This document shows positions 56,196 to 64,000 of a stretch of 64,000 bases of DNA, in pieces; the first letter of the stretch is position 1, and the number at the start of each line of letters is the position of its first letter. The stretch lies in contig NZ_BMLT01000003.1 in NCBI RefSeq assembly GCF_014645375.1, positions 231,983 to 295,982 of the forward strand, in the 5' to 3' direction. Below the pieces are notes generated by a model, which saw nothing but the letters and a program-made list of their open reading frames with translations, searched no databases and was not told the DNA's origin. A program made the translations under genes and the position numbers. The stretch is from Marinobacterium nitratireducens. GTDB lineage: Bacteria > Pseudomonadota > Gammaproteobacteria > Pseudomonadales > Balneatricaceae.

Positions 56196-57871
56196 CCCTT
56201 GTCACCTTTAGAAGCACGAGTGCCATCGCAGCCACGGAGCCTGCGAATCTCGCCCAGCAGGCCGGCCGTGGGCCGATCCATTCCCTGATCGCCATCCGCC
56301 TGCCCCAGCGCCTCAAGCATGCGCGTCGCCATTTTCTTGCCGAGCTCCACGCCCCACTGATCGAAGGGGTTGATACCCCAGATCACGGACTGCACGAACA
56401 CCTTGTGCTCGTAGAGCGCGATCAGCGCGCCGAAGGTTGCCGGCGACAGTTCGTCGAGCAGCAGCACAGTGCTCGGCTGATTGCCGCTGTACTGCTGCCA
56501 GGGGGTCGGCGGTTCAGCATCCAGCGCGGCATCGCCGAGCGCCAGTACCCGCGCCTGGGCCAGACAGTTCGCCAGTGCCAGCTGGTGCTGACGCTGCAAC
56601 GTCTCGCTCTGCGCTTCGTAGCGGCGTACCGGCACGATAAAGTCGCTCATCACCGGCTCCGTGCCCTGGTGCAGCAACTGGTAGAAAGCATGCTGGGCAT
56701 TGGGCCCGACCTCGCCCCAGAGTACGGGACAGGTGCGCAGTTCGCTGCCTGATCCGTCGCGACGGATGCTTTTTCCGTTGCTCTCCATTTCCAGCTGTTC
56801 GAGATAGGCCGGCAGGTGGGCCAGGCGCCCGTCATAAGGCAGAATCGCGTGGGCGTGGTAGTCGAGCAGGTTGATGTTCCAGACTCCGACCATCGCCATC
56901 AGCACCGGCAGGTTTTCACCCAGTTCCGCGGTGCGGAAATGCTCGTCCATACCGTGGGCGCCGGCGAGCATCCGGCGAAAATTCTCCATACCGATTTTCA
57001 GCGCGATCGGAAAGCCGATCGTGGACCACAGCGAGTAGCGGCCCCCGGTCCAGTCCCAGAAATGCAGCTGATTGTCCTCCGGCACCCCCCAGGCCGCGGC
57101 TTTCTCCGGGCTCGCCGTCACCGCAACGAAATGGCGACGCACCAGGACAGCGTCCGCCATGCCACTGGCGTCGGCGAGCCATCGCCTTGCGGTTTCGGCA
57201 TTCGCCAGCGTGTCGATGGTGGTGAAGGACTTGGATGAAACGATGAACAGCGTGGTCGCCGGATTCAGCCTGTCGAGCAGACCCGCCAGCTGACTGCCGT
57301 CCATCGACGAGACGAAGTGAATACTCAGGCCCCGCGCCGCTTCCGGCTGAAAGTCCGCAAGCGCCCGACATGCCATCACCGGACCCAGGTCCGAACCGCC
57401 CACACCGATATTGACGACGGTGTCGATGGGCTCGCCGGTGTAACCACGCCACTGCCGCTGATGCAGCTGAGCCACCATCTCCGCCATGCGCGCCAGATTG
57501 GCATGCACTTCGGGCACCAGGTCCTGGCCCTCCAACTGCAGTGACGCACTCTCTGGCAGACGCAGGGCGCTATGAAGCGCCGGCCGTTTCTCGGTATCGT
57601 TGACCGGCTCGCCGGCAAACAGCGCCGCTATCCATTCAGGCAGTTCGCTCGCCTGCGCCAGCGACATCAGCCGCTCCAGCGTTTCCGGTACGATGCGCTG
57701 GCGCGACAGATCCAGCAACAGCCCTTCGTGGCGGAAGCTCAGGGACTGGAAACGGCCGCCATCGGCCATCAGGTCTTTCAGGTGGCGCGGCTTCAGCGCC
57801 TCGGCATGGGTGCTGAGCGCCTGCCAGCAGATATCAGTCGTCAAATCATTGCTCCCGCAGGCCATATTCAT
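56192..57871 (-). CDS. pgi: Glucose-6-phosphate isomerase
   Basis: This 559-residue PGI interconverts glucose-6-P and fructose-6-P, the branch point to GDP-mannose and UDP-glucose. Signatures are GVGGSDLGPVMACRAL near 155, the phosphate loop SSKSFTTIDT near 212, and the C-terminal QWGVELGK with the active lysine near 520. Two start codons (57871 and 57865) are open, giving 559 or 557 residues. It begins 2 bp after the galU stop and overlaps the dehydrogenase homologue, forming a galU-pgi-ugd-like operon. Confidence 0.97.
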   Translation of the reverse strand: MNMACGSNDLTTDICWQALSTHAEALKPRHLKDLMADGGRFQSLSFRHEGLLLDLSRQRIVPETLERLMSLAQASELPEWIAALFAGEPVNDTEKRPALHSALRLPESASLQLEGQDLVPEVHANLARMAEMVAQLHQRQWRGYTGEPIDTVVNIGVGGSDLGPVMACRALADFQPEAARGLSIHFVSSMDGSQLAGLLDRLNPATTLFIVSSKSFTTIDTLANAETARRWLADASGMADAVLVRRHFVAVTASPEKAAAWGVPEDNQLHFWDWTGGRYSLWSTIGFPIALKIGMENFRRMLAGAHGMDEHFRTAELGENLPVLMAMVGVWNINLLDYHAHAILPYDGRLAHLPAYLEQLEMESNGKSIRRDGSGSELRTCPVLWGEVGPNAQHAFYQLLHQGTEPVMSDFIVPVRRYEAQSETLQRQHQLALANCLAQARVLALGDAALDAEPPTPWQQYSGNQPSTVLLLDELSPATFGALIALYEHKVFVQSVIWGINPFDQWGVELGKKMATRMLEALGQADGDQGMDRPTAGLLGEIRRLRGCDGTRASKGDKG

Positions 57872-57873
57872 AA

Positions 57874-58752
57874 TTACGTTCTACGTTTCGCCAGGAAAGC
57901 CGCCAGCGCGTCCGCCGTCTCCGGATGCTTCAACCCGAGCGCCACATTGGCCTGAAGAAGGCCGGCCTTGTTACCGCAGTCGTAGATATCGCCGGTCATG
58001 CTGTAGGCTTCGAGCGGTGCTTCCTGAATCAGACGGACCAGCGCATCGGTGAGCTGGATCTCATCGCCAGCGCCGGGCTGGGTGTCTTCCAGCAGGCCCA
58101 TGACCCGTGCCGGCAGAATATAACGCCCGACGATCGCGAGATTCGACGGCGCCTCATCGCGAGCCGGCTTCTCGACCATACCTGTTACGCGCGCTCCCGC
58201 TCCGGCCTTCACCGCAGCACCGCCGCAGTCCACGATACCATAACGCTCCACCTGCTCCTGCGGTACCGCCTCGACCATGATCTGACCGGCACCACCGGCA
58301 CGGTAACGTTCGACCATCGCCTGCATATCGGCTCCGGCGCGATCGTTGTCGATCAGCATATCCGGCAGCATAACGGCAAAGTCCTCATCGCCGGTCACAC
58401 CCGCGGCGCAGAGAACCGCATGACCGAGCCCCTTCGCGAAAGGCTGACGGACCGAGATCACTTCAACGCCGGCAGGCAGTATCTCTTTCACCGACGACAG
58501 CAGCGCCACCTTCCCCTTGCGGTCAAGCTCGGCCTCGAGCTCGTAGTGGCTGTCGAAATGATCTTCGATCGCCGACTTGCCGCTGCGGGTCACCAAAATA
58601 ATCTGCCTGAACCCGGCGGCCACCGCCTCTTCGACCACGTGCTGGATCACCGGCTTGTCGACCACCGACAGCATTTCCTTCGGTATCGCCTTACTTGCAG
58701 GCAGTACACGGGTGCCGAGGCCGGCAACGGGAATCACGACTTTTGACAGCAT
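57874..58752 (-). CDS. galU: UTP-glucose-1-phosphate uridylyltransferase
   Basis: This 292-residue nucleotidyltransferase makes UDP-glucose. The nucleotide-binding motif GLGTRVLPASKAIPKEML lies near residue 12, and VDKPVIQHVVEEAV follows. MVEKPARDEAPSNLAIVGRY is near 170. AAGGA precedes ATG 58752. It is the first gene of the sugar-nucleotide operon and has a good promoter upstream. Confidence 0.97.
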   Translation of the reverse strand: MLSKVVIPVAGLGTRVLPASKAIPKEMLSVVDKPVIQHVVEEAVAAGFRQIILVTRSGKSAIEDHFDSHYELEAELDRKGKVALLSSVKEILPAGVEVISVRQPFAKGLGHAVLCAAGVTGDEDFAVMLPDMLIDNDRAGADMQAMVERYRAGGAGQIMVEAVPQEQVERYGIVDCGGAAVKAGAGARVTGMVEKPARDEAPSNLAIVGRYILPARVMGLLEDTQPGAGDEIQLTDALVRLIQEAPLEAYSMTGDIYDCGNKAGLLQANVALGLKHPETADALAAFLAKRRT

Positions 58753-58840
58753 TTACAATCCTTTCCTTCAACAAACCTGATAGGCGCAGAAATTCTTTCC
58801 ATTAATGGCAAGCAAGCATAATGCCAGATTAAGACGCACC

Positions 58841-58868
58841 ACTATAGTGCCCGGATATGATTTGTCCA
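58841..58868 (-). promoter_or_regulatory. Sigma-70 promoter of the galU operon
   Basis: On the minus strand TGGACA, 16 bp and TATAGT differ from consensus by one base in each hexamer. The leader to galU is about 85 bp. Confidence 0.65.
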
Positions 58869-58922
58869 TGACAGCCGGTCGACAGGGCGCCAACCGGCCG
58901 GGGGGGAATGAAGCCTGCGAGA

Positions 58923-59723
58923 CTAGCCTGCGGAAAAAGACGACCAGTCCTGCGCACTGTTTCCGTGCACGATAAAGTACGGATTGAGAATCTGCGCCGT
59001 ATTGGCATAGCTGAGGGGTTCACCGTCAAGCTGAATCACGGAACCGCCCGCCTGCTCGACCACCGCCTGGGCGGCAGCGGTATCCCAGAGTGACGTCGGA
59101 CCGAGACGCGGGTAGACGTCGGCCGCGCCCTCGGCCACCAGGCAGAGTTTTAGCGAACTGCCCATCGACACCATTTCGTGCTCACCGAGCTTTTCCAGCC
59201 AGGCCGCGGTTTCGGCGCCTGCGTGGGAGCGACTGCCCACTACCCGCCAGGTCTCACCGTCCGCATGTTCGGCGACGCGGATCGGGTGTCGCCCTTCAGC
59301 GTCAACTTTGAAGGCTCCTGCCCCCTTAAGGCCGAGGTAAGCCACATCCAGCACCGGCGCGTACACCACGCCCAGCACCGCCGTATCATTCTCGATAAGC
59401 GCGATATTCACGGTGAATTCGCCATTGCGCTTGATGAATTCCTTGGTGCCATCCAGCGGATCCACCAGCCAGTAGCGACCATCGCCGTCAGGCCCTGCAA
59501 AAGCAGCCGTATCCTCTTCCGACAGGATCGGCAGATCCGGCGCCAGCTCCTGCAGACGGGATACGATCAGCTTATGCGCTGCGGCGTCCGCCTCGGTCAG
59601 CGGCGACTTGTCTTCCTTTTCCTCGACGCTGAACTCACGCCCGTAAATCTCCATGATTGCGCGTCCTGCATCGCGCGCAATCTGCTCGACGCTATCCAGC
59701 AGCGTCTGGTCAATCGCGGTCAT
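58923..59723 (-). CDS. cysQ: 3'(2'),5'-bisphosphate nucleotidase CysQ
   Basis: This 266-residue inositol-monophosphatase-superfamily enzyme hydrolyses PAP, the by-product of PAPS-dependent sulfate reduction or sulfotransfer, to AMP. The metal site residues are in LPILSEEDTA near 64 and DPLDGTKEFI near 88, with SLWDTAAAQAVVEQAGG near 213. It lies downstream of cysNC on the same strand, separated by 165 bp of repeats. Its location completes a sulfate-activation cluster. Confidence 0.95.
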   Translation of the reverse strand: MTAIDQTLLDSVEQIARDAGRAIMEIYGREFSVEEKEDKSPLTEADAAAHKLIVSRLQELAPDLPILSEEDTAAFAGPDGDGRYWLVDPLDGTKEFIKRNGEFTVNIALIENDTAVLGVVYAPVLDVAYLGLKGAGAFKVDAEGRHPIRVAEHADGETWRVVGSRSHAGAETAAWLEKLGEHEMVSMGSSLKLCLVAEGAADVYPRLGPTSLWDTAAAQAVVEQAGGSVIQLDGEPLSYANTAQILNPYFIVHGNSAQDWSSFSAG

Positions 59724-59742
59724 TGTCTTTCCTTAAATAACG

Positions 59743-59891
59743 AACGTTACGGGTGATGCGTGACAGGTTACGCGTGATGATCGGCCACGTAGGGTGCCCT
59801 GAGCGGAGCGAACGGCACCTTAATTCGGCACGTATCGCGGCGCTCAAGGTGCCCTACGAGTTCGTAACTTGTTGTCACCTGTCACGGGTTA
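59743..59891. repeat. REP palindrome flanked by heptamer tracts (cysQ-cysNC gap)
   Basis: A hairpin with arms CGTAGGGTGCCCTGAGCG (59788-59805) and CGCTCAAGGTGCCCTACG (59841-59858) is flanked by heptamers at about 59747-59775 and 59872-59891. The latter run includes the TAA stop codon of cysNC (GGTTAAC, CCGTGAC, AGGTGAC read on the minus strand). Confidence 0.8.
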
Positions 59892-61796
59892 ACCAACCAG
59901 CATCCCGCGTTCCTCGAGCACGGCAACGATCAACTCGGCCGCCTCTTCCGGCGTCTGCTCGGTGGTGTCGATATGCACCTCGGGGTTCTCCGGACGCTCG
60001 TAGGCAGAGTCGATACCGGTGAAGTTCTTCAGTTCGCCGCGGCGCGCTTTCTTGTACAACCCCTTGGGATCACGGTCTTCGGCGACACTGAGCGGCGTAT
60101 CGATAAACACTTCGATAAACTCGCCCTCTTGCACCAGGTCCCGCGCCATGGCGCGCTCCGAGCGAAACGGCGAAATAAAGGCGGTCAGGACGATAAGACC
60201 GGCATCGACCATCAGCTTGGCCACTTCGGCAACACGACGAATATTCTCGACGCGATCCGCGTCGGTAAAACCAAGGTCGCGGTTAAGGCCGTGACGCACA
60301 TTATCGCCATCCAGCAGGTAGGTATGCTGGCCGCGGGCGTGCAGCTTTTTCTCCACCAGGTTGGCGATGGTGGACTTGCCGGCGCCGGAAAGGCCGGTCA
60401 GCCACAGCAAACAAGGCTTCTGTGCCTTGGCCGCGCTGCGCGCTTCCTTGTCGACATCGACGTGTTGCATATGGATATTCTGGCTGCGGCGCAGCGCGAA
60501 ATGCAGCATGCCGGCGCCGACGGTGCTGTTGCTCATGCGGTCGATCAGAATAAGACCGCCGGTATCCTGGTTCTGCTCGTAGGCATCGAAGGCGATCGGG
60601 CGGTCCAGCGTCAGATTGCAGACGCCGATGGCATTGAGTTCCAGCTTCTTCGCCGCGGTGTGCTCGAGGGTGTTAACGTTGACCTGGTACTTGATTTCCG
60701 ACACCTGGGCGGTAACCACCTTGGTACCGATTTTCATCAGATAGGGTCGACCCGGCAGCAGCGGCTCTTCGTGCATCCAGACCAGGGTCGCCTCGAACTG
60801 ATCGGCGGTCTCGGCGGGCGCCGCGTGGGCGGAAATGACATCACCGCGGGAGATATCGATTTCGTCGGCCAGCGTGAGGGTCACTGACTGGCCCGCCACT
60901 GCCTGTTCCAGATCGCCGTCATGGGTGACGATACGCGCCACAGTGCTTTCCTTGCCTGACGGCTGCACGCGAATCCGGTCGCCGGGGCGCACCACACCGC
61001 TGGCGATCGAGCCCGCAAAGCCGCGGAAGTCCAGATTTGGACGGTTAACCCACTGTACCGGCATACGGAAGGCGCCCTGCTGCAGACGCTCCTCATCCAG
61101 CTCGACGGTCTCGAGGTAGCCCATCAGGGTGGTACCGTGGAACCAGGGCATACGCTCGCTGTGACTGGTGATATTGTCGCCCTTGAACGCCGACATCGGA
61201 ATGAAGGTCACCTCGCCAATACCGACCTGCTTGGCAAAGGCCCGGTAATCCTCGACGATCTGGTTGTAAACCTTCTCGGAGTAGTCGACCAGGTCCATCT
61301 TGTTGATCGCAACAACGATATGGCGGATGCCGATCAGCGACATCAGGTAGCTGTGACGACGGGTCTGCGTCAGGATGCCCTTGCGCGCGTCGACCATCAG
61401 AATGGCTGCGTCCGCTGTGGAGGCACCGGTCACCATGTTACGGGTGTACTGCTCGTGCCCCGGGGTGTCGGCAACAATGAACTTGCGCCGGTCGGTGGAG
61501 AAGAAGCGATAAGCCACGTCGATGGTGATGCCCTGCTCGCGCTCGGCGGCAAGACCGTCCACCAGCAGCGCGAAGTCGATCTCGTCTCCCTGGGTGCCGA
61601 ACTTTTTCGAGTCTGCCTCGATCGCCGACAGCTGGTCCTCGAACAGCATCTTGGATTCGAACAGCAGGCGCCCGATCAGGGTGCTCTTGCCGTCGTCGAC
61701 GCTGCCGCAGGTGATGAAACGCAGCAGGCCCTTGCGCTCGTGCGCCTTGAGGTACTGCTCGATATCCGTGGAAATCAGGTCCGATACGTGCGCCAT
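59889..61796 (-). CDS. cysNC: Sulfate adenylyltransferase subunit 1 / adenylylsulfate kinase fusion
   Basis: This 635-residue bifunctional protein has an N-terminal elongation-factor-like GTPase (CysN; G1 GSVDDGKST near 31, DTPGHEQ near 110, NKMDL near 164). It powers ATP sulfurylase with CysD. A C-terminal APS kinase (CysC; P-loop GLSGAGKST near 467, [10 protein letters not shown]) follows and phosphorylates APS to PAPS. The APS-kinase active-site serine motif FISPFRSER is present. The ATG overlaps the last base of the cysD stop codon. The fused form is typical of pseudomonads and relatives. Confidence 0.97.
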   Translation of the reverse strand: MAHVSDLISTDIEQYLKAHERKGLLRFITCGSVDDGKSTLIGRLLFESKMLFEDQLSAIEADSKKFGTQGDEIDFALLVDGLAAEREQGITIDVAYRFFSTDRRKFIVADTPGHEQYTRNMVTGASTADAAILMVDARKGILTQTRRHSYLMSLIGIRHIVVAINKMDLVDYSEKVYNQIVEDYRAFAKQVGIGEVTFIPMSAFKGDNITSHSERMPWFHGTTLMGYLETVELDEERLQQGAFRMPVQWVNRPNLDFRGFAGSIASGVVRPGDRIRVQPSGKESTVARIVTHDGDLEQAVAGQSVTLTLADEIDISRGDVISAHAAPAETADQFEATLVWMHEEPLLPGRPYLMKIGTKVVTAQVSEIKYQVNVNTLEHTAAKKLELNAIGVCNLTLDRPIAFDAYEQNQDTGGLILIDRMSNSTVGAGMLHFALRRSQNIHMQHVDVDKEARSAAKAQKPCLLWLTGLSGAGKSTIANLVEKKLHARGQHTYLLDGDNVRHGLNRDLGFTDADRVENIRRVAEVAKLMVDAGLIVLTAFISPFRSERAMARDLVQEGEFIEVFIDTPLSVAEDRDPKGLYKKARRGELKNFTGIDSAYERPENPEVHIDTTEQTPEEAAELIVAVLEERGMLVG

Positions 61797-62695
61797 CAGA
61801 AATAACCCTCCTGCTTTTTCTTTTCCATCGATGCGGCCGAGTCGTGGTCGATCACGCGCCCCTGGCGCTCGGACGTCTTGGTCAACAGCATTTCCTGAAT
61901 AATGGCCGGCAGGGTGTCGGCCTCCGACTCCACGGCACCGGTCAGCGGGTAGCAGCCGAGGGTACGGAAACGCACCTTGCGCATCATCGGCACTTCACCG
62001 GGCTTGAGCGGCATGCGCTCGTCGTCGACCATGATCAGGGCCCCGTCACGCTCCACCACCGGACGCTCGGCGGCGTAGTACAGCGGCACGATCGGGATAT
62101 TCTCGAGGTAGATGTACTGCCAGATATCGAGCTCGGTCCAGTTCGACAGCGGGAATACGCGAATGCTCTCGCCCTTGTGCTTGCGGGAGTTGTAGAGCTT
62201 CCACAGCTCCGGACGCTGCCCCTTCGGATCCCATCGATGCTGGGCGCTGCGGAAGGAGAAAATACGCTCCTTGGCGCGGGACTTTTCCTCGTCGCGGCGC
62301 GCCCCGCCGAAGGCGGCGTCGAAGCCATACTTGTCGAGCGCCTGCTTGAGACCCTCGGTTTTCATGATATCGGTATGAATCGCCGAACCGTGGGTAAAGG
62401 GATTGACGTCCTTCTCGACGCCTTCAGGATTGATATGCACCAGCAGGTCCATACCCAGCTTTTCCGCCATCTGGTCGCGGAAACGGTACATCTCGCGGAA
62501 CTTCCAGCGCGTGTCGACATGCAGCAGCGGGAACGGCGGCACCGAGGGCGCGAAGGCCTTCATCGCCAGGTGCAGCATGACCGCACTGTCCTTGCCGATC
62601 GAGTAGAGCATGACCGGGTTTTCGGCCTCCGCCACGACCTCGCGCATGATATGGATACTCTCGGCTTCCAGCCGCTGTAAGTGAGTCAGTGCCAT
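61796..62695 (-). CDS. cysD: Sulfate adenylyltransferase subunit 2
   Basis: CysD is the catalytic PP-loop subunit of ATP sulfurylase, making APS from ATP and sulfate with CysN. From ATG 62695 the protein is 299 residues (E. coli 302). The PP-loop [10 protein letters not shown] is near residue 34, [20 protein letters not shown] near 134, and the family C-terminus ends [15 protein letters not shown] lies 6-7 nt upstream of ATG 62695, so this start is well supported. The same frame is open for another 297 codons upstream (next entry), leaving a long fusion form possible. Confidence 0.96.
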   Translation of the reverse strand: MALTHLQRLEAESIHIMREVVAEAENPVMLYSIGKDSAVMLHLAMKAFAPSVPPFPLLHVDTRWKFREMYRFRDQMAEKLGMDLLVHINPEGVEKDVNPFTHGSAIHTDIMKTEGLKQALDKYGFDAAFGGARRDEEKSRAKERIFSFRSAQHRWDPKGQRPELWKLYNSRKHKGESIRVFPLSNWTELDIWQYIYLENIPIVPLYYAAERPVVERDGALIMVDDERMPLKPGEVPMMRKVRFRTLGCYPLTGAVESEADTLPAIIQEMLLTKTSERQGRVIDHDSAASMEKKKQEGYF

Positions 62696-63586
62696 AGTGG
62701 TCCTCAACGTTTCTGTAGATCCGGGAGGCATTTGCGCGGCTTCCCGGGAGGCTTTTCTGTGCTGCTTGCGCACCTTGCCGGCTTCTGCAGCTCCCGCGGC
62801 CGGCGGAGCCAGCAGCTGCAACTGCCCGGTGTGGGCGTTCAACCAGGTCTGAATCGACGCGTCGCGACTGAAATCCGCGCCGTGAAACACGAGCCCGACA
62901 GGGCCCTTGAAATGAGTAAGGAGTCGCTGAAAGAACTCCAGATAAAGCGCTGCAGTTGGCGGTTGCTCGCTCAAGAGCCAGAACTGACGGGCGCGCCCGG
63001 CGTGAACATAAAGCTGGTAACAGGGCGACTCATTCAGGGGGCTAGAGAAGTGGCGCAGGCCGCCCCAGAGCAGGGTTCCGCCCTCTTTGCGCACTGCGCC
63101 TTGCAACGGGTTGAGTCGGTCTTTGCTCCAGCGCTTAAGCGCTGGGGTTTGCGGCCGCTCGCCGAGGCTCGACTTGAGCTCGGGCGCGCTCAGTTGCCAC
63201 TGTTGCAGCAGGCGCGTGAGACTGCGTGCCGTGAGCTCAACCCCGAGCTCATCCTTCACCCAATCAAGAATGCCATCAGCCTGCCAGAGACCACCGGACT
63301 CGAGACAGGCCTCGCCCGGTGCCGCGAACAGATGGCGCAACAGCGTCTGTTCCTGCCCAGCGTCAAGACTGCGACCCGCGCCCGCCTTGCGCCCCCGCGA
63401 CCTGACATCCACAGCAGGCCAGCCGCCGGCAACAAAGGCCTTGTAGGCCGCAATGACAGTCGGCGCGCTGAGACCGGTCTGCCGCGCCGTTTCAACCACG
63501 GTACAACCATCAATTCGCAGCTGAACCGCTTCGCGGCGGCGTTTGTTTAACGCTTGCGGCGATAAATGTTTTATCGGCTCAGCCAT
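62696..63586 (-). pseudogene. Decayed or domesticated IS630-like transposase frame fused in frame to cysD
   Basis: From ATG 63586, 297 codons run without a stop into cysD. Residues 10-60 form a transposase-type helix-turn-helix ([20 protein letters not shown], then [12 protein letters not shown]). Residues 95-135 form a second winged helix ([20 protein letters not shown]). Residues 165-260 resemble the IS630 DDE core. The strand that normally reads LxLDNxxxH is [11 protein letters not shown], and the third acidic block is missing, so transposition is not expected. No terminal repeats are recognisable. It could be a relic, or a domesticated DNA-binding regulator or leader of the cys operon. 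Confidence 0.7.
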
Positions 63587-63896
63587 TGTAATCCGTTGAA
63601 ATCAAAGTATTTTAAAGTTTTTCCGGCAAAATTCTCCCGGCAACCATCGACAGTGTATTAAACATACTCCTACAATGACAACCCGATTGCGCCGAATTGT
63701 AGGAGCCCGGTCTCCGGGCGAACCCTTCTCGTCGGCATAAAACATCCTCGTAGGGCGCCTTGAGCCAAGCGAAACGCGCCGACTCCGTCGGCCCGTAACA
63801 CGTAACACGTAACACGTAACACGTAACACGTAACTAATATTCCGCCGGTCGCGCGGGAACGACCAGGCATTAGGAAGCAGGGACATAAGAGAGTAG
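63587..63896. repeat. REP arm and six-copy CGTAACA heptamer array
   Basis: A GTAGGAGCCCGGTCTCCGGG REP hairpin (63699-63724), a GTAGGGCGCCTTGAG half-element (about 63751) and a clean CGTAACA array (63794-63834, about six units) fill the 310-bp space between the divergent cys genes and the permease fragment. No gene is present. Confidence 0.9.
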
Positions 63897-64000
63897 ATGG
63901 AAAGCTGGAGCGTACTGATATCGGTAGGAATACTGCTGGCACTGCTGGCAAGCGGGCGCTTTGCGCCGGCTTTGCTCTTTACAGGCTGGGCCGGTGGTTT
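63897..64000 (+). CDS. Partial membrane protein, probable SLC13-type permease N-terminus
   Basis: Thirty-four codons are visible, starting at ATG 63897 with AGAGAG just upstream. They encode MESWSVLISVGILLALLASG followed by RFAPALLFTGWAGGF, a single hydrophobic helix ending in Gly-Arg. SLC13/DASS family permeases often begin this way, and one next to cysDNC would plausibly import sulfate. The evidence is only one helix, so the family is tentative. Confidence 0.4.
   Translation, partial: MESWSVLISVGILLALLASGRFAPALLFTGWAGG

Noticed and set aside
63587..63896. Terminal inverted repeats of an IS630 element around the cysD-upstream frame
   Set aside because: The repeats here are REP and heptamer units shared with many other loci. 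No matching partner lies near 62700, and no TA duplication can be assigned.

Overview
The window is high-GC DNA from a gammaproteobacterium. MetRS, UvrB, Dcd, ApbC, TrmA and CysD/CysNC all look like those of the Pseudomonadales/Oceanospirillales side of the class. The intergenic spaces are full of REP-like palindromes and short tandem repeats. No intact insertion sequence, prophage or CRISPR array is visible. This placement rests on protein families, gene order and promoter types, not on a phylogeny.

Layout. 0-14.4 kb: a tRNA-Val(GAC), an Ap4A phosphorylase, a chemoreceptor behind a textbook sigma-28 promoter, uvrB, an aspartate-family aminotransferase, and a TetR-controlled RND tripartite efflux operon followed by an unrecognised acidic protein. 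14.7-27.2 kb: an unrecognised gene, dcd, apbC, a 285-bp nested-palindrome (MITE-like) element, a 1077-residue LplT-Aas fusion with its own TetR regulator, a small coiled-coil protein, trmA, an HDOD protein with a degenerate receiver, and metG. 27.6-32.2 kb: the aapJQMP general amino-acid ABC transporter behind a sigma-54 promoter with upstream NtrC-type sites. 32.4-37.9 kb: a HopJ-family protein, dinB, a 57-residue RR/DRR-rich protein, an OlsF-like double acyltransferase, and a VWA/J-domain pair.

37.9-53.0 kb is the most interesting part. Two convergent operons resemble the rhizobial rkp-1 (rkpAGHIJ) region for K-antigen capsule. On the plus strand are a KpsS/RkpJ-like protein, a short-chain dehydrogenase, an LTA-synthase-like membrane phosphotransferase and a membrane M28 peptidase. 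On the minus strand are a 2565-residue KS-AT-DH-(MT-like)-ER-KR-ACP polyketide synthase without thioesterase, an alpha-oxoamine synthase overlapping it by 4 bp, and a formyltransferase. The set can be read as a pathway that makes a PKS-derived, sphingoid-like amino lipid and attaches it to, or uses it to build, a surface polysaccharide.

53.2-58.8 kb supplies nucleotide sugars: a phosphomannomutase/phosphoglucomutase, a UDP-glucose dehydrogenase homologue lacking its catalytic cysteine, pgi and galU. 58.9-63.6 kb is sulfate activation: cysQ, a cysN-cysC fusion and cysD. An in-frame, decayed IS630-like transposase reading frame runs directly into cysD. The window ends in the first 34 codons of a membrane protein, probably an SLC13-type permease.

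Three repeat systems stand out: 7-bp degenerate tandem tracts that begin at or beside the stop codons of several genes, a two-module REP element present four times, and 51/52-bp tandem arrays.
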